Below, in pieces: positions 50,461-58,116 of a stretch of 64,000 bases of DNA. Origin of the DNA: DASUPK01 sp963801055 (lineage in GTDB: Bacteria > Actinomycetota > Thermoleophilia > Solirubrobacterales > 70-9); assembly GCA_963801055.1 (NCBI GenBank), contig CAWDDE010000003.1:186001-250000 (forward strand). The letters are read 5' to 3'. The notes under the pieces were generated by a model. The model made no database searches. It was not told where the DNA came from and saw only the letters and a list, made by a program, of their open reading frames with translations. The stretch's first letter is position 1; each line of letters begins with the position of its first letter. Both the position numbers and the translations under genes were made by a program.

Positions 50461-51528
50461 GTGATCTCGAAAGCGAAGCGGTACGGGGGGGTCGCCATGG
50501 CCGTGGGCCATCCTCTGCCTCGGCGATGGCCTCCAGTCGCGCGAGGCCGGGGCGCCGCGCGGGTTCTACGGCGTGATCGACTCGGCGGAGAGAGGACCGA
50601 GCTCAGCGGAGATCGCCCGCATGGGCGCCGGAAGGGTCGGCACGCTCCGCATCAATCTGGTCTGGGCTGCGGTGCATCCCACTCCCAACAGCCCGCCGGA
50701 CTGGCTTCTCTACGACAGGCTGATCGGCGACGCGGCAGCGAACGGGATCCGGGTGCTGGCGACGGTGTACAGCACGCCGACCTGGGCCGCGGCAAACACG
50801 AGCCAGCCGCCGACAGGGTCGCACAGGAGCGAGTTCGCCGCCTTCGTCAGGGAGGCAGCGCAGCGGTACGGCAGCAAGGGGACCTACTGGGACACTCATC
50901 CCTGGTTCCCCAAGCTGCCGATCACCTATTGGCAGTTCTGGAACGAGGCCAACTCGCCCAGCTTCTGGTACCCGAAGCCGAGCGCGAAGCAGTACGTGTC
51001 GCTGCTTCGGGTATTCCGGACCAGCATCAAGAGCGCTGACCCCGCGGCGAAGATCGTGCTGGCCGGCTTGTTCCGGACACCGAGGGTGAGGAACGGAGTG
51101 CCACTCGACCGGTTCCTGCCCGCGATCTACCGGCAGGGGGGAAAGCGCCTGTTCGATGCCGTCGCGGTCCACCCATACGCGAAGACGCCGCGCATCGCGC
51201 TCGACGCCGTGAAAGACGTGCGGCGGATCATGAGCGAGTTCAAGGACAGCCGCTCGCAGGTTTGGATCACCGAGCTCGGCTGGCCCACCGGCGGCACGCC
51301 GACCCGGCTGGTCGTCTCACCCTCGCGGCAGGCGAGCTATCTGCGGAAGACCTACAGCTGATGGCCGCCAACCGCAAGCGCCTGCGGATCGCCGGCGTCG
51401 TCTGGTACTCGTGGCGTGACGTCCCGGGTGGCGTCATCTGGTTCGCTCACACCGGACTGTTCACCGCGGACCTCACCCCGAAGCCGGCCTGGGGCGCCTT
51501 CGTCGGCCTCACTGGTGGAACGCCCTGA
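50461..51528 (+). CDS. Secreted clan GH-A glycoside hydrolase (PslG/GH39-like; two frame changes)
   Basis: After a signal peptide (VAMAVAILCLGDG) the mature part begins APRGFYGVIDSAERGPSSAE. The TIM-barrel motifs follow: VGTLRINLVWAAVHPTPNSP, the acid/base Asn-Glu in ITYWQFWNEANSPSFW and the nucleophile Glu in QVWITELGWPTGGTP. The C-terminus continues in another frame as RIAGVVWYSWRDVPGG and TGLFTADLTPKPAW. Frame changes lie near 50,512 and 51,355. Such hydrolases in polysaccharide loci (for example PslG in Pseudomonas) trim or release the glycan. The 3' end overlaps the convergent GT2 frame. Confidence 0.78.
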
Positions 51529-52431
51529 GTCCCTCGACGGCGGCGGGGGCGGACGTAACAGCGACCGGAGCCGCCGGACCGCGTCGCCTCCGAGCGAGAG
51601 CACCAGCTTCAACGCGATCGCCACGTAGATCGCGGCATTTGAGAGGGGATTGCGATCGGCCGCGTAGTGCTTGCGGTAGAAGCGGTACATGCCGTAGTGG
51701 AAGGCGTAGTCGAGACGGAGGGAGCGGTGGGGCCCGGCGCTTCCGCTCTTCAGGTGGGTGGCGACGGCGGCCGGCTCGTACCAGGTCAGCCAGCCGGCCT
51801 GCCGGGCGCGGTAGCAGAGGTCGAGGTCCTCCATGTACATCCAGTAGCCCTCGTCGAAGGCGCCGATCTCATCGAGCATCGCCCGGCGCATCAGCATGAA
51901 GGCGCCGTTGACGGCGTCGACCGGGCCGCCGCGGGATGGGTCGGGCGCCGCATAGCCGCGCAGCGCGGCGGGGGCGCGGGGGCGCCGCCCGAGGCCGGCG
52001 AAGTGGCCCAGCGAGCTGAGGGGAGTCGGGAAGCCGCGCTTGGCCGCGTGGTCGGGCTCCCCGCTGGGCCGAACCAGCGCGGGGCCGCAGATCCCGACCT
52101 CGGGATGAGCCTCAGTGACTTCGAGCAGGCGGTCGAGCGTCCCCTCGCGGAGCTCGCAGTCCGGGTTCAGGGCGAGGACGAACCGTGCGTTGCCCGTACG
52201 GATTCCCTGGTTCGCAGCGGCGGCGAAGCCGCGGTTCTCGGGGTTGCCGATCAGCTCGACCGTGGGAAATTCAGATCGCACCATCTCCGTGGTTCCGTCT
52301 TCTGAGGCGTTGTCGACGACGGTGACCTGAAGCGCACAAGCCGGGGGATGGTCCAGTAGCGAAGCAAGGCACGCCCGGAGCAAATCCCGGCAGCGGTAGG
52401 AGACGATCACGACGTCGAGCTCGCGCTCCAT
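51352..52431 (-). CDS. GT2 glycosyltransferase (rhamnosyltransferase-like; 3' end uncertain)
   Basis: The GT-A domain shows ELDVVIVSYRCRDLLRACLA, VTVVDNASEDGTTEMVRSEF, GNPENRGFAAAANQGIRTGN, the metal site FVLALNPDCELREG and the acceptor-side GYWMYMEDLDLC. The C-terminal segment FYRKHYAADRNPLSNAAIYV is a membrane-associated helix. ATG at 52431 is chosen; the frame is open upstream but without homology. Downstream of about 51,560 the frame becomes low-complexity and runs on to 51352 across the glycoside hydrolase gene. An indel would give a stop at 51509, which I think is the natural end. Confidence 0.85.
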   Translation of the reverse strand: MERELDVVIVSYRCRDLLRACLASLLDHPPACALQVTVVDNASEDGTTEMVRSEFPTVELIGNPENRGFAAAANQGIRTGNARFVLALNPDCELREGTLDRLLEVTEAHPEVGICGPALVRPSGEPDHAAKRGFPTPLSSLGHFAGLGRRPRAPAALRGYAAPDPSRGGPVDAVNGAFMLMRRAMLDEIGAFDEGYWMYMEDLDLCYRARQAGWLTWYEPAAVATHLKSGSAGPHRSLRLDYAFHYGMYRFYRKHYAADRNPLSNAAIYVAIALKLVLSLGGDAVRRLRSLLRPPPPPSRDSGRSTSEADEGAPGRLRGEVRGEQSGVSEPDDATRDVTPRVPDDAGDPQALAVGGHQL

Positions 52432-52490
52432 GTCTCTCGCAACGGAGTCGGATGCCGGGATGGCCGTCGTCTCAATCGAAGGGGGTCGGA

Positions 52491-52892
52491 CTACTGGCCG
52501 GCGACCTGCGCGACGAAGTTGGCGACGGTCTCCGCCTGCTGGCCGCTGAGCACGCCCTTCGGCATTCGCCCGCCGACGCCGTTCTGGATCGCGCTGAGGA
52601 CGCGCGGCTTGATGGTGGAGGGATCCGGCGGGCTCGCGCTTGGCGGAGCCAGCAGTTCGTCGAGGTTCGGTCCGATCACGCCGTCGGTGCCGGCCTTGGC
52701 CAACGTGTGGCAGGCGCCGCAGTTGGTCACGAACAGGTCCTTGCCCTCTTGGAGGCTCGAGGGAACCTCCTCCGGGGACGCGCTCTCCGAGCCCTGGTGG
52801 GTGAACGCCCAGGCGGGCACGCCCACCCCGAGGAGCAGAACGACCAGGCCGAAAATGACGAACGTGCTCCGCTTCACTGGCGCGGGGAGCAT
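52491..52892 (-). CDS. Membrane-anchored class I cytochrome c
   Basis: A 133-residue protein with an N-terminal anchor (TFVIFGLVVLLLGVGVPAWA) and a cytochrome c domain. The heme site is CGACH in LFVTNCGACHTLAKAGTDG, GPNLDELL follows, and the distal Met is in GGRMPKGVLSGQQAETVANF. It is therefore a small c-type cytochrome on the outer face of the membrane, probably an electron carrier. It is preceded by endonuclease III on the same strand with 27 nt between, and no respiratory complex genes are adjacent, so the partner is unknown. Confidence 0.87.
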   Translation of the reverse strand: MLPAPVKRSTFVIFGLVVLLLGVGVPAWAFTHQGSESASPEEVPSSLQEGKDLFVTNCGACHTLAKAGTDGVIGPNLDELLAPPSASPPDPSTIKPRVLSAIQNGVGGRMPKGVLSGQQAETVANFVAQVAGQ

Positions 52893-52919
52893 AAGGGCTG
52901 CGACCTTGGTGCCGCCGGA

Positions 52920-53702
52920 TCAGCCGGACCCGGCAGCTAGGAGCCCTGCCTGGTAATTCCCCGCGCGATACCACGGGCACATCCGGCGCAGGGCACACTC
53001 GGGGCAGCGGGGGCGCGGCCTGCAGATCGTGCGGCCGTGGCGGATCAGGTTGATGTGCAGCTCGTAGGCGTCCTCGGGGGGCGTGATGGCGAGCATCTCG
53101 TCGTGAGCCTCATCGAACGACGCCCCCGGCCGGAACAGTCCCAGGCGGCCCCCGACGCGGTGGACGTGGGTGTCGACGGGTATCTCCGGTCGCCCGAAGG
53201 CAAACAGGAGGACCACCGCGGCGGTCTTGCGACCGACGCCCGGAAGGTCGGTCAGATAGCCGAGCGCGGACTGTCGCGGAGCTTCGGCGAGCCAGTCCAG
53301 GTCGGGGTGATCGCCCAGCCGGCCGAGGATCTCCTGGATGCGGGGCGCCTTCGTGGGACTGAGGCCGCCGGGCCTGATCGCAGCCTCGACCTCGTCGGTC
53401 GGCGCGTCCCTGACGCCCTCCCAGGCTGGGAAGCGCTCCCGCAGCCTGGCGTAAGCGACGTCCCGGTTGTGATCGGTGGTGTTCTGGGAGAGAACGGCCC
53501 TGACCAGCTCGGCGATCGGGTGGCCATGCGGCTCGTTGACCGGCTGCCCGTACAGCTCTCGCAGGCGATCCCGAATCGCGAGCACGCGCCGCCTCGGCGG
53601 GCGATGCCACTCCGGATCACGCTTGGGAATGCGCGGCGGCGTACGCGGGGGAAGCGCCGCGGTCCTGCCGTCGGCGAGCACGACCTTGGTTGGCAATGGC
53701 AT
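52920..53702 (-). CDS. nth: Endonuclease III-like DNA glycosylase/AP lyase
   Basis: This enzyme excises oxidised pyrimidines and nicks AP sites. The HhH-GPD fold shows LVRAVLSQNTTDHNRDVAYA, the helix-hairpin-helix LPGVGRKTAAVVLLFAFG with the catalytic Lys, and VDTHVHRVGGRLGLF with the catalytic Asp. The C-terminal iron-sulfur ligands are in CRPRPRCPECALRRMC, spaced C-x5-C-x2-C-x5-C where most members have C-x6-C first. ATG at 53702 gives 260 residues, slightly longer than E. coli Nth because of an N-terminal basic extension. The longer open frame upstream has no homology. Confidence 0.9.
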   Translation of the reverse strand: MPLPTKVVLADGRTAALPPRTPPRIPKRDPEWHRPPRRRVLAIRDRLRELYGQPVNEPHGHPIAELVRAVLSQNTTDHNRDVAYARLRERFPAWEGVRDAPTDEVEAAIRPGGLSPTKAPRIQEILGRLGDHPDLDWLAEAPRQSALGYLTDLPGVGRKTAAVVLLFAFGRPEIPVDTHVHRVGGRLGLFRPGASFDEAHDEMLAITPPEDAYELHINLIRHGRTICRPRPRCPECALRRMCPWYRAGNYQAGLLAAGSG

Positions 53703-53752
53703 GCGGCGAGGATATTCGGGGCGTACCGCGCGGATATCGTCCCCGCCCAACC

Positions 53753-54078
53753 GTGACGGCGATCGAGACCGGAACCGTGATGGTCGACGGCGTCTCCACC
53801 TTCTTCCGCAGGGTCCCCGGAGAGGGACCGCCGGTCGTCTTCGTCCACGGGAACCCCACGCACTCCGAGGACTGGCAGCCGTTCCTGGAGCGGATCCCGG
53901 GTCCGGCTCTGGCGTTCGACCTCCCCGGCTGGGGCCGCTCGGCTCGGCCATCGCCGGCCGAGTTCGACTACTCGGTGAACTTGTCAAAGCCGGTCACTGG
54001 CCCTGGGTCGACGCGCCCGAGGTGGTCGATCGCGTGATCCGGTTCATGGCCTCCGACGAAGACTTCCGGCCTGCGTGA
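53753..54078 (+). pseudogene. Core-deleted alpha/beta-hydrolase
   Basis: GTG 53753 opens a normal hydrolase N-terminus: IETGTVMVDGVSTFFRRVPG, the oxyanion region VVFVHGNPTHSEDW and FDLPGWGRSARPSPAEFDYS. Directly afterwards, in another frame, comes AGHWPWVDAPEVVDRVIRFM and a stop at 54078, which is the C-terminal His-containing segment of the same family. The nucleophile elbow (GxSxG) and the cap, about 170 residues, are gone. It is divergent from nth. Read uncorrected, the frame ends at 54037. Confidence 0.72.
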
Positions 54079-54126
54079 CGAAGGTCACCTCCGGAGTGTG
54101 CGAGAAAGGTGTTATCACCGGGTGAC

Positions 54127-54132
54127 TAGAAT
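54127..54132 (+). promoter_or_regulatory. Putative -10 of the PAP2 gene
   Basis: TAGAAT lies nine bases before the GTG at 54142, with no Shine-Dalgarno between, so the transcript is probably leaderless. Overlapping upstream is the small palindrome TCACCGGGTGA (about 54115-54125), a possible operator. No convincing -35 was found. Confidence 0.4.
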
Positions 54133-54141
54133 TCTGCCGTT

Positions 54142-54906
54142 GTGCGTGCCCTGATTGACAGAATCGGTCGTTGGCTGCCTCAAGGGTATGGGGACGCGGG
54201 CCGGCAGCTCGGCCTCTTCGTGCTCGCCGAGCTGAGCTACGAGACCGTGCGCGGGATCGCCGATGGCGAGCGTGCCCAGGCATTCGTCAACGGCGCCAAC
54301 GTGATCTCGCTCGAGAAGAGCCTGCACACGTTCTTCGAGCCGGACGTGCAGTCATTCTTCATGCATCCGCGCTGGCTGATCGACTTCGCCAACTTCATGT
54401 ACATGAACAGCCACTTCGTGGTCACCACCGCCTTCCTCGTCTGGCTCTACCTCTTCCGAAACCGGAATTTCTACTTCGTGCGCAACATGCTCATGGTGGC
54501 GATGGGATTGGCGCTCATCGGGTATGCATTGCTCCCGACAGCCCCGCCACGCCTCTTCCCGCAGGAGGGATTCGTCGACACCATCACCCAGTACGCCCAG
54601 GTCAATCACGACTCCGGGCTCGTCAAGCTCTTCATCAACCCCTACGCCGCGATCCCGAGCATGCACGTGGCCTTCTCCACCATGATCGGAGTGGCCGGGG
54701 CGTTGATCGCCAGACACACCATCACCCGGGCGCTCTGGTGCGCCTATCCGGTGCTTGTGTTCTGGGTCGTCGTCGTGACGGCAAATCACTTCTGGGTTGA
54801 CGGCGCGCTCGGCTTGCTCGTCGCCGTGCTCTCAGCGCTCACCGCTCGGCAGGTCCTGGCCCGCGTCCGGCCCGCCGTTTGGTCCTGGCGGCCAGCGACG
54901 GCTTGA
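54142..54906 (+). CDS. PAP2-superfamily membrane protein, Aur1/Ipt1-like (first copy)
   Basis: A 254-residue protein with about six spans. The PAP2_3-type catalytic motifs are YAAIPSMHVAFSTMIG (PSMH) and TANHFWVDGALG (HxxxD), and YALLPTAPPRLFP is the conserved PTAPPR element. This group contains fungal inositol-phosphorylceramide synthase and bacterial lipid phosphatases or phosphotransferases. The nearby CDP-alcohol phosphatidyltransferase and inositol-phosphate synthase suggest a phosphoinositol lipid as substrate, but this is inference. It overlaps or abuts the next gene and has a homologue two genes on. Confidence 0.82.
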   Translation: MRALIDRIGRWLPQGYGDAGRQLGLFVLAELSYETVRGIADGERAQAFVNGANVISLEKSLHTFFEPDVQSFFMHPRWLIDFANFMYMNSHFVVTTAFLVWLYLFRNRNFYFVRNMLMVAMGLALIGYALLPTAPPRLFPQEGFVDTITQYAQVNHDSGLVKLFINPYAAIPSMHVAFSTMIGVAGALIARHTITRALWCAYPVLVFWVVVVTANHFWVDGALGLLVAVLSALTARQVLARVRPAVWSWRPATA

Positions 54907-54917
54907 CCGCGCGGGTC

Positions 54918-56546
54918 ATGCTCCGCCGCTACGGCGAGCCGGGGCTGGCGGCGGCTGCGCTCGGCGTCGCCTACCTGATCGTCCAGCCGGACAGCGCCGA
55001 TCACGCGGCCCAGGTCTTCAGGTCGGGGCTGTTTGCCAACCAGGGTCTCTCCGCCTGGGACAACTTCTGGTTCGGCGGTCACCACCTGCCGGGGTACGGG
55101 GTTCTTCTGCCCGCACTCGGTGCGCTGATCGGGCCCCGTTTGGTTGGGGTATTGGCAACCGTCGCGGCCGCCCTGCTCTTCTCCGCCATCGCCTACGACC
55201 GCTTCGGGGATCGGGCGAGGCTCGGCGTCCTCTGGTTCGCGACGGCGACTGCGATCAGCCTGTACACGGGCCGGCTCACCTTCGCGCTGGGCGTGGCGGT
55301 GGCGCTCGGAGCGGTGCTGGCGGCGCAGCGGGGGCACCGCATCGTGGCGGTCTTCTTCGCCGCGATGACGCCGCTGGCGAGCCCGGTCGCAGCCCTATTC
55401 CTGGCGTGCGGGGTCGTCGCCTACGCGGTAGCCGAGCGCAAGCGGCGTGGGCTGGAGCTGGCGGTGGTCACCCTGGGAATCGCCCTGCTGATGTCCGCGG
55501 CCTTCCCTGAGGGCGGCACCGAGCCATTCGACTTCTCGAGCTATGAGCCGGCGATCCTGGTGACGATCGCGGTCTTCGTCGCCCTGCCGCCCCAGGAGCG
55601 GCTCCTGCGCTACGGGGTGGCCGCCTACGCCGCCGCCCTCACGGCCGCCTTCTTGGTCCAGAGCCCGATGGGCGGGAACGCCACCCGGATGGGGGCGCTA
55701 CTGCTCGGTCCGGTGCTCGCCTTCGGCCTCTGGCGCCGGCAGCGCTTCGCGCTGGTCCTGCTGATTCCGGTGCTGATCTACTGGCAGTGGTCGCCGGTCG
55801 TGAGGGACCTCGAGGAGGTGAGCGCCCAGGCCTCGGTGAAGGCGAGCTATTACGCACCACTGATCGACTTCCTGCGCGGTGTGCCTCACCACGACGCCTA
55901 CCGGGTCGAGGTGCTGCCCGAGGCCCACCACTGGGAGTCCGCCTACGTGCCTCGCGGCATCTACATCGCGCGCGGCTGGGAGCGGCAGCTCGACCGCAAG
56001 CTCAATCCGCTCTTCTACCAGTCGGCGCCGATCACGGGCGCCGAGTATCGGAGCTGGCTCGACGACTTTGGCGTCGGCTACGTCGCGGTTCCCAAGGCGC
56101 CGCTCGACTACGCCGCCCTCGCCGAGAAGCGAATGCTCAAGCGCGGCCCGCCGCGCTATCTGGAGCGCGTGTACCGCAGCGCCGACTGGACGGTGTACAA
56201 GGTTCGGAACCCATCGCCCCTGGCGATCGGCGGCAAGATGGTGAAGCTCACCCCGCAGGGCTTCGTGGTCGACGCCACCGCCCCGGGGACCGTGCTCGTC
56301 AGGGTCCACTGGACTCCGTACTGGGCGATCCAGCGGGGCACCGGCTGCGTCGAGCAGGCGCCGGCCGGTTACACGATGCTCGACATCGAGACGCCGGGCC
56401 GGTTCCGGGTCGGGATCGACTTCGCACCCTGGCGGGCGATCAGCTCAGGGCCTCGCTGCCACCAGGAGCCGATCATCGAGTACGGGGCGGCGCAGTCCTC
56501 CGCCAGCCGCGCGGCTCGGATCGCCCGAACGACCAACTCGCGATGA
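54918..56546 (+). CDS. Polytopic membrane protein, GT-C-like
   Basis: A 542-residue protein with about nine or ten spans in the first 320 residues and a soluble extracytoplasmic C-terminus. FANQGLSAWDNFWFGGHHLP in the first loop resembles the loops of GT-C glycosyltransferases, and YTGRLTFALGVAVALGAVLA, NATRMGALLLGPVLAFGLWR also fit. The C-terminal half reads YRVEVLPEAHHWESAYVPRG and FGVGYVAVPKAPLDYAAL, the pattern of 6-pyruvoyl-type GT-C proteins of actinobacteria. ATG 54918 is used; TTG 54903 would overlap the preceding stop. Its stop overlaps the next start (ATGA). Sugar and acceptor unknown. Confidence 0.65.
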   Translation: MLRRYGEPGLAAAALGVAYLIVQPDSADHAAQVFRSGLFANQGLSAWDNFWFGGHHLPGYGVLLPALGALIGPRLVGVLATVAAALLFSAIAYDRFGDRARLGVLWFATATAISLYTGRLTFALGVAVALGAVLAAQRGHRIVAVFFAAMTPLASPVAALFLACGVVAYAVAERKRRGLELAVVTLGIALLMSAAFPEGGTEPFDFSSYEPAILVTIAVFVALPPQERLLRYGVAAYAAALTAAFLVQSPMGGNATRMGALLLGPVLAFGLWRRQRFALVLLIPVLIYWQWSPVVRDLEEVSAQASVKASYYAPLIDFLRGVPHHDAYRVEVLPEAHHWESAYVPRGIYIARGWERQLDRKLNPLFYQSAPITGAEYRSWLDDFGVGYVAVPKAPLDYAALAEKRMLKRGPPRYLERVYRSADWTVYKVRNPSPLAIGGKMVKLTPQGFVVDATAPGTVLVRVHWTPYWAIQRGTGCVEQAPAGYTMLDIETPGRFRVGIDFAPWRAISSGPRCHQEPIIEYGAAQSSASRAARIARTTNSR

Positions 56547-57340
56547 GCCTGCGCCGCTTCCTTCCCCGCGGACCGCTCGACCTGCTGCTCCAGCTCGTGC
56601 TGCTCGCAGCCGCGTACTGGGCGTGGCGAGCGGCTCGGGGCGCGGTGGACGGGAGCATGGGGCTCTCCTTCTCGCATGCGCGGGACCTGGCGAGCGCCGA
56701 GCGCTCGCTCGGACTGCTGATCGAGCCCGGCGTGCAGCACTGGGCGGTGAGCGCCGGCTGGCCCGCCGAGGTGGCGCGCTGGGGCTACGCGAACCTTCAC
56801 TTCAAGGGCAGCTGCCTGATGCTGGCGGTCCTGTACTTCGGCTACCGGCAGAGCTACGGCTTCGTCCGTAACGCAGTGCTCGCCGCGATGGCCATCTCGA
56901 TCATCGGCTACGCGTTCTTCCCGACCGCGCCGCCGCGCTTCTTGCCCGAGCTGGGCCTCGATCCCTCGAGCTCTGTCACGGGCAACAACCCGCTGCTCTC
57001 GAACCCCGGTGACGCCCTCTTCAACCCGTTCGCAGCAGTGCCGTCGATGCACGTCGGTCTTTCCGTGATCCTCGCCTGGTCGCTGGCCATGCTGGTCCGG
57101 CCGCGCCCACTGCGAGCCGCCCTCTTCGCGTACCCGCTGCTGATGACGTACGTGGTGGTCGCCAGCGGCAATCACTTCTGGCTCGACGCAGTGTTCGGAC
57201 TGGCGACCGCGGCGCTTGCGACCGGCGTCGCTATGCTGCTCGCCCGGCTCAACTCGGACTGGTCCTTCGGTTCGGCCACCCGCAGAGCTCCGACCGGCGA
57301 TCTCGAACCGCAGCCAGAGGCCGAGGCCGCGCCGGCGTAA
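56543..57340 (+). CDS. PAP2-superfamily membrane protein, Aur1/Ipt1-like (second copy)
   Basis: A 265-residue paralogue of the gene at 54142. It has the same signature order: SIIGYAFFPTAPPRFLPELG, PFAAVPSMHVGLSVILAWSL (PSMH) and ASGNHFWLDAVFGLATA (HxxxD), and ends with an Asp/Glu/Pro-rich tail. ATG 56543 overlaps the stop of the GT-C-like gene, and the next gene follows after 12 nt, so the block is one transcription unit. Two copies flanking a membrane transferase suggest successive phospho-transfer or dephosphorylation steps on a lipid-linked intermediate. Confidence 0.82.
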   Translation: MSLRRFLPRGPLDLLLQLVLLAAAYWAWRAARGAVDGSMGLSFSHARDLASAERSLGLLIEPGVQHWAVSAGWPAEVARWGYANLHFKGSCLMLAVLYFGYRQSYGFVRNAVLAAMAISIIGYAFFPTAPPRFLPELGLDPSSSVTGNNPLLSNPGDALFNPFAAVPSMHVGLSVILAWSLAMLVRPRPLRAALFAYPLLMTYVVVASGNHFWLDAVFGLATAALATGVAMLLARLNSDWSFGSATRRAPTGDLEPQPEAEAAPA

Positions 57341-57352
57341 CGCCACTCCGCG

Positions 57353-58054
57353 ATGAGTATCGATCGGCGAGACCGGCCCAGGACTGGGTTCCCGTCGCCC
57401 GGGAAGGGGCCGACCAGCGCCGCCGAGCTGTCGGCGGCGGTGCGCAACCGACTGATCGAGTCGCGTCTCACGCCGAATGCGATCTCGATGATGGGCCTGC
57501 TCGGCAATCTCGCCGCTGCAGTCCTGGTCTGGCAGGGCTACTACTTCCTCGGCGGTCTCGCCTTCATCGTCGGCTCCGTCATGGACACCCTCGACGGTCG
57601 TTATGCGCGGGTGTCGGGGAAGGGAACACTCTTCGGTGCCTTCCTCGACTCGACCCTCGACAGGGTGGAGGAGGGGATCGTGCTCACCGCGGTCGCCTAT
57701 CGCTTCGCGCTCAGCGGTGACGAGTTCGCCGCGGCGATGTGCGTTGTGGTCGTGCTCGGCTCGCTGATGGTCTCCTATACGAGGGCCCGCGCAGAGGCGC
57801 TCGGAGTCGAGTGCAAGGTGGGGTTGGCCACGCGCCCGGTTCGGGTAGTCATACTCTCGATCGGCCTCGTCTTCGCGAAGGGAGCTGGGATCATCGACGT
57901 AGACCTTCTGGCACCGGCGATCTACGTGATGGCGGCGCTGACGGCTTTCACCGTGGTCCAGCGCGTCTGGCACGTCAGGAACGAGCTCAGGCTTCGCGGC
58001 GCGAATCTGGAAGGCGCGCCGGGGCAGGACGCCGTGTCGGCCGAGGACGTGTAA
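57353..58054 (+). CDS. CDP-alcohol phosphatidyltransferase (phosphatidylinositol-phosphate synthase candidate)
   Basis: The enzyme condenses CDP-diacylglycerol with an alcohol phosphate. The full catalytic motif DG-x2-AR-x8-G-x3-D-x3-D is present in LDGRYARVSGKGTLFGAFLD then STLDR. The 233-residue protein has about six spans (NAISMMGLLGNLAAAVLVWQ onward). The gene directly downstream makes inositol-3-phosphate, so the actinobacterial PIP synthase role is the best guess, although phosphatidylglycerophosphate synthesis cannot be excluded. The C-terminal 30 residues are a charged extension. Confidence 0.85.
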   Translation: MSIDRRDRPRTGFPSPGKGPTSAAELSAAVRNRLIESRLTPNAISMMGLLGNLAAAVLVWQGYYFLGGLAFIVGSVMDTLDGRYARVSGKGTLFGAFLDSTLDRVEEGIVLTAVAYRFALSGDEFAAAMCVVVVLGSLMVSYTRARAEALGVECKVGLATRPVRVVILSIGLVFAKGAGIIDVDLLAPAIYVMAALTAFTVVQRVWHVRNELRLRGANLEGAPGQDAVSAEDV

Positions 58055-58116
58055 CCGCGCAGCAGCGCAAGTGTCGTTTCAGAGCCGAGTCTTCTTATCG
58101 AGGAGGATTTCCCAGG

